From assembly GCF_024713945.1 (NCBI RefSeq), contig NC_134677.1, positions 7,958,001-8,022,000 of the forward strand: a DNA stretch of 64,000 bases, in the 5' to 3' direction. Under the pieces are notes generated by a model. It was given only the letters and a program-made list of their open reading frames with translations, ran no database searches and was not told the DNA's origin. The first letter of the stretch is position 1. Every line of letters starts with the position of its first letter. Made by a program: the position numbers and the translations under genes. This document shows positions 58,953 to 64,000 of this stretch, one piece after another. Origin of the DNA: Dermatophagoides farinae. Its lineage: Eukaryota; Arthropoda; Arachnida; Sarcoptiformes; Pyroglyphidae.

Positions 58953-61900
58953 CAGAATTTTTTTTTTTTTTTTGTTTCGTTAGCTAAGACACACACTCTG
59001 TGTGTGTGCGTTTGAGAAAGAGAGAGAGAATAACCGCTGCTGCCGTCATCGTTACCACCACACACTGGAACACACACACACTTTAATAAATTTTGCCGGC
59101 AAAAAGAGAAAAAAAAATTTTTTTTTTGTTTCGTTTCGTTTTCAATTTATATAAACTTTTCACAAATTTTTTTTTTGTTTGTTCGTTTGTCTCGAGTTCT
59201 ATAAGTGTGTTTGTGTGTGTGTTCCCGAATTCTGAATATCCGGCAATTTTCTTTTCCCATCGTTTCTTATTTTTTTTTTTTTTTTTTTTTTGGTTTTCTG
59301 TTGAGTATTCTTGATAGACACTGTCGTCTGTTTCAAATGATACAAATGTGTGTGTGTGTTTGTTGATATTTGTTTTTATTGGAGAATAAAAAACAAACAA
59401 ACAACAATAATTGAAAAAAAAATTTTTTTGAAAATAATTTAATCACGCACACACATTGTCACCGGTTTTTTTAAAATTTTTTTTTGTTGCGTTTATATGC
59501 ATTCATTCATTCGGTTTTTATCAACAAACAAAATCAAAATTCATTGAAAAATAACATTGTAGTGTCGTTGTGTGTGTGTGTGTGTGTGGATAAACGCCGA
59601 CGCCAATGGCTTTTATACACTCCTACCTAGAAAATTTTGTTTGCTTCACTCACTGAAAACACTACGTTGTCGTTGTTTTTTTTTTTGGCAAAATTCAATT
59701 ATTATTAAAGATTTCACTCTTAAACATTTCTTTGAATTCTAATTCTTAATTCTTTTTTTTTCATTTAACAAAAAAAAAAATAGGTTCCAAAAATACGACA
59801 AGGACGACAAAAACTTTGTTGCTGTCGCAGCCACAATCAACACAGTGTTATCATTGGCAATAATAACCCAAACTACAGCCATCGTTGTGGTCGTTTTTGA
59901 TTCAAACGAACAAAAAATAAAAAATAAAAATGAAATAAAAAAAACGAATAATAATCAAAAATAGTGATCCAAATATTCCAAATATTCAACTAAATCAACT
60001 GGATTGAACAAACGAAAAATTACAGAATTTACAAAATCATCATTTTGATTTCTGTGAATTTTGACTTCGATTTCATTTTTTTTTTTTTTTGAACAAAAGT
60101 TCCTATATTTGATTACCTCATTATCATCATCTATTTTTCTCTCTCTCTCTCTTTCACACACACACACACACACGAACTCTCTATTTGACCATTTCAACCT
60201 CATCAATTATATACTGCTGCTGTTATTCATTTTTTTTGATTCTTGGAAGAAAAAAAAAGACGTAGAAGAATTTTTTTTGCTTTGATTTTTTACCTGATGT
60301 GTGTGTGTGTGTGTGTGTGCGTCTGTGGACCTTTTATCCAGGTAGGTCTAATTTTCTTTATATATATATTTAAATCTCGATAAATTTGAATACATTTTTG
60401 TATTGAGCAATTTTTTGTTGTTATTTTTTTTTTATTGTCATTGTTGTTGATGACGATAATTTCATTTCAAACTATTAGAGTATGAACAAAAAAAACGATG
60501 CCTTAGTCACGATCTTTTGTTGGAAAATCTGTACTTAATTCATACTTTTCATCTAGTTGTCAATTAAGAAAACAAAAAGAAATAAATAAAGACAGGTAGT
60601 TGTGATCAATAGCTTAGTGTGTGTGTATGTGTACCTGTGTTTGAATTTGAATTCGAAAAAAAAACATTTTCGATTACAGCAACATACATATTCATATACA
60701 ACATCGTGTGTGTGTGTGTGTGTGTGCAAAACATAAAACGGTTTTTTTTCTGGATCGATGCAATATAAATAAATCTTTTGTCGTTGATTTTTTTTTTTGC
60801 TGTCGTCGTCAAGACGAATGTCTCTCTGTAAAAAAATATGGTTAAGTAGAACAACAACTACGAACAAAAAAAAAAATCGTAACAAAGTTAAAACCACAAC
60901 AATAACAATGAAGCTGTCATTTTTTTATTTTTTTATTTTCATTTTTTTTTCTGCTTTGACGAATCATTGGGCGAGTCTATAGTCTAGTCTATAGTTGTCG
61001 TCCAGAATACACATAATTAATATTCCGCATTCATTTTAACTTGATTTGAGTGAAAAAAAAACAACAACAACAAAAAAAAAACAATGAAAACCGAAACATA
61101 ACACAACACGGTACAATAACAACAACAACAACAACAACAAAAATCATTAATAGTCAGCTATAGCCAACTCCCCTAAACAACAACAACAACAGCAAAAACA
61201 ACGGAAAAATTCGTGTGTGTGTGTGTGTCTGTCGTGATAACTTTAATTCTGATAAATTATTCAATTTATATAAATGAAAAAATATTTTCATATATACAAA
61301 GTTTTTTTTTTTTTGTTATTCACGGTGAAACTTTTTTTTTCTCACTGAGGTTTTAATGAATTAATGTCATTCCAGGTATTTGATAATGATGACGTGATTA
61401 TGTGTCAAACTATTAAATCAATGGACAAAAATTGAATTTTTCAATTTTTTTTCATTGTTTTTGCTTTTATTGCACAATATTTATCGATGATGGAATGATT
61501 GTGCAATTGTCTAAACACATGCCAATATTTTTCATTTCTAACTCCTGTTGCTTGATGATCATCATCCAAAATTGGTTCAGTTTTTTTTTTATCTGACTAG
61601 AATTCAAGTTTCTCCAGATGAGAAGAAAAAAAATTTGTTCAATTTTTTTTCCAGCTTTTTGTCATCATTGACATCGACACAATGATGATCTTTTCAATGT
61701 TTTGGATACACTTGTTGTTTGTTTGTTGTTGTTGTTGTTGATGTTCACTTGGCTTGTTTAAGCTTTATTTTTTTTTCATAAACTAAAAAAGTTGACAATT
61801 TTTTTTTCGGTTCATGGTGGCTTTCTGTGTGTGTGTGTGTTTGTGCTCTATTTGATAATCATCATTATTCGATGATGATGATGATGAAAATTTTTTTTGT

Positions 61901-62554
61901 TGTTGTTGTTGAAAATGTACAAGGGATGTATGTATGTATTATAAGCAATTCACTTGTGTCAAGGACACAAAGTCACAAAGGTCATCATCAGCCATGATGA
62001 TGATGATGATGATGACGAAGACGACGACGAATCACATCGGCACATTGAATTTTATTTATTTATTCATTTTCGTTATTATCCCTCTCCCCTTCCAAAAAAA
62101 AAAAAAAATTCTTGTTTGTTTGAAGTTTTCTTTCTGTTGATCATTTTCAAACATCTCATGTGTGTGTGTGTGTTGGTGTTTGTATTGGATAAATAAAAAT
62201 GTAGATAAAAAGCGAGTCAAAGTGAAAAAAATGTTTCTGCTGCTGCTCATGCATAGATATACAAAAAAAAACTTTCATTTCATTTTTTTTGTTGATCCGT
62301 TTTTTTGGGTTTTTGTTTTGTTTTTTTTTGTGTTTTCTGTAAATATATCACACACACACATCCATATGCAAACATACACTTGATTCTCTGATGATGATGA
62401 TGATGATGAGAATCAAAAGAAATGTAAAAAAAAGATTCGGACCGAAGCTGATGGTTGTTGGCGATTTGTTAGTGAAAATAACCAAAAAAAAAAAAAAATT
62501 TATTCTCCATCCATAGTGATAATCAGCTATTTTTTTCAATTTCTGAATGTTTGC

Positions 62555-62580
62555 TGGTTGGTTGGTTGGTTGGTTGGTTG
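62555..62580. repeat. (TGGT)6
   Basis: Pure tetranucleotide run followed by CCTAGAAATG. Confidence 0.85.
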
Positions 62581-62654
62581 CCTAGAAATGTCGCTTGTAG
62601 ACATTCGATATTATTTTTACGCATCCAGTTTTTTTTTAGAAAAATAAGAGCAAG

Positions 62655-62658
<4 letters not shown>

Positions 62659-62688
<30 letters not shown>
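62659..62688. repeat. (TG)15
   Basis: Thirty bases of TG immediately followed by AACACACAGG, so the end can fold back on itself. Confidence 0.85.
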
Positions 62689-62690
<2 letters not shown>

Positions 62691-63242
62691 CACACAGGAA
62701 AAGCAAGCATCTGGAGGAAGCGAATCATCATCATCATCATCATCATTCCGATTGCTATGGAAAGAGAGTTGTTGTCGTTGTTGTTTTTTTTTTTGTTTAT
62801 TGATAATGATAATTATTGGTGAACTTGGTTTGTTATCAGTCAAACTTGTTGTTTTACTGTCGTCATCGTCGTCGTCGTCGTAGTCGTAATTGAATATTGA
62901 AAAAAGGAATGATTGGTGTTTGTTGGATGGATTTATTTCTTATGATGAATATATTGAACAAATATTGAATAACATTTATGATCAAGTATTCTCAATTTTT
63001 CTTTTTTTTTTTTTTGTTTTTTTAGGTTTTCTTTACATTTGAAACATTGAGATAAATGTTTCTTATCATGATATGTGTATATGTGTGGGTGTGTATGTAT
63101 GTTTTCTCATATTCAAAACTTTTACAAAATATAATGGCCAACAACAACAACGTTTTGTTTGATTGATTCGACTTTGTACTTTTTTTTCCATTTTTATTCA
63201 GCAAATAATAATAATAATAAAGTCGACCCTAGCTAAATATTG

Positions 63243-63243
<1 letters not shown>

Positions 63244-63279
<36 letters not shown>
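63244..63279. repeat. (CA)18
   Basis: Thirty-six bases of uninterrupted CA. Confidence 0.9.
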
Positions 63280-63280
<1 letters not shown>

Positions 63281-64000
63281 TTTTTCTGATTAGAGAAAGA
63301 GAGAAAAAAAATCTAAAACAGAATTCTAGGTGTATTTTACTTTGACAAAAAAACACACACACACACAAATGCACACATAAGCATCACATTTTTATAGTTA
63401 TAGTGCATAGTATAGTATGGTGAGTAAATAAAATGAGTAGCACACACACACATAGAACATAGAACATCTTCAAACATTATCATCATCATCATCATCATCA
63501 TTAAACTGAAGACACAAAATATTAAAGTAAAAAGAAAGAGTAACTCAACCCATTCAGATGATAAACATTATTATCATTTTAGTTTGTTTGCTCGCATATA
63601 GTGTATATATATATAAAAGATGCAATGATGATGATGAGGATGATGATGATTGTTGTAGATGCATGAATGAAAACTGGTTTTTTCTGTTGTTGTTGTTGTC
63701 TACAACTCTATATCTTTAACAACAACAACAACAACGACAACGACTATGAAAAAAATGGGCAAGACGATAAAGGGGTTATATTATATTATGCATTTGGATG
63801 TGACTCGGTTTTTTTTCTATTATCAATGAACTTGGTTAGTGTGTGTGTGTGTGGCTGCGTTATAAACACATCCTATATAATTTTGTTTTTCATCATATAA
63901 AAACCACACACATATATGTGAATAGTGGCATTGACAATATATATATGTGGAAAAACAAAATGAACGGGGTAAAAACATTATTTCCATTTGGAATACAATT

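Larger units (their letters stand above)
57312..64000. other. Gene-free stretch, microsatellites
   Basis: No gene recognised. Contains the GAANN array, the forkhead-type palindrome, (GTC)n near 58572 and several (AAC)n runs at 61110-61190. ATTCCAG at about 61374 opens a 19-codon mixed frame, VFDNDDVIMCQTIKSMDKN, to TGA; this is too short to call. Confidence 0.55.

Noticed and set aside
1-64000. tRNA, rRNA, snRNA or CRISPR array
   Set aside because: No B-box GGTTCGAATCC-type sequence with a matching cloverleaf, no rRNA-like GC-rich block and no regularly spaced repeats with unique spacers were seen on either strand.
1-64000. Transposase or reverse transcriptase gene
   Set aside because: No frame shows DDE, RVE or YxDD-type domains, and no terminal repeats bracket a coding block.

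Overview
This is an AT-rich eukaryotic nuclear window. It is saturated with short microsatellites: (GAT/ATC)n, (TG/CA)n, (GTT/AAC)n, (CATT)n, (CT)n and very many A and T homopolymer runs. The one gene I recognise has 75 and 90 bp spliceosomal introns and an asparagine run in its protein. This combination (about 30% GC by eye, dense GAT/CA/GTT microsatellites, tiny introns, animal-type gene) best fits an acariform, probably astigmatid, mite of the Dermatophagoides/Psoroptes kind. That assignment is an inference from style, not from a marker gene.

Layout. Positions 1-8,950 hold no recognisable gene. At 9,024-9,611 (+) lies a complete three-exon gene for a NATD1-type GNAT protein of 140 residues, with a possible initiator upstream, two AATAAA signals downstream, and a GCCATCTAT-type motif on either side. 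From about 9,850 to 64,000 I recognise no further gene. Most long open frames there are microsatellites read as protein (poly-F, poly-K, CVCV, HTHT, poly-D, poly-H, poly-S). I list a few segments that combine a good splice site or a signal/membrane segment with less repetitive protein: 5,407-5,703 (-), 13,266-13,559 (+), 33,062-33,214 (+), 41,055-41,210 (+), 42,503-42,638 (+), 43,288-43,515 (+) and 45,498-45,714 (-). All are low confidence and none has a recognised family.

Non-coding structure stands out more than coding content. There is a perfect 22-bp hairpin at 14,208-14,262 free of microsatellite sequence, with a second competing pairing partner just upstream. There is a perfect 22-bp hairpin at 39,447-39,511, several perfect 10-18 bp palindromes, an AATAAA followed by A30 that looks like a retroposed mRNA tail, a (GCTAG)5 array, and a 30-base GAANN pentamer run. 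One recognisable gene in 64 kb is sparse for a compact mite genome. The window may therefore lie in very long introns or in the regulatory surroundings of a gene outside it. I found no tRNA, rRNA, CRISPR array, transposase, reverse transcriptase or known microRNA.
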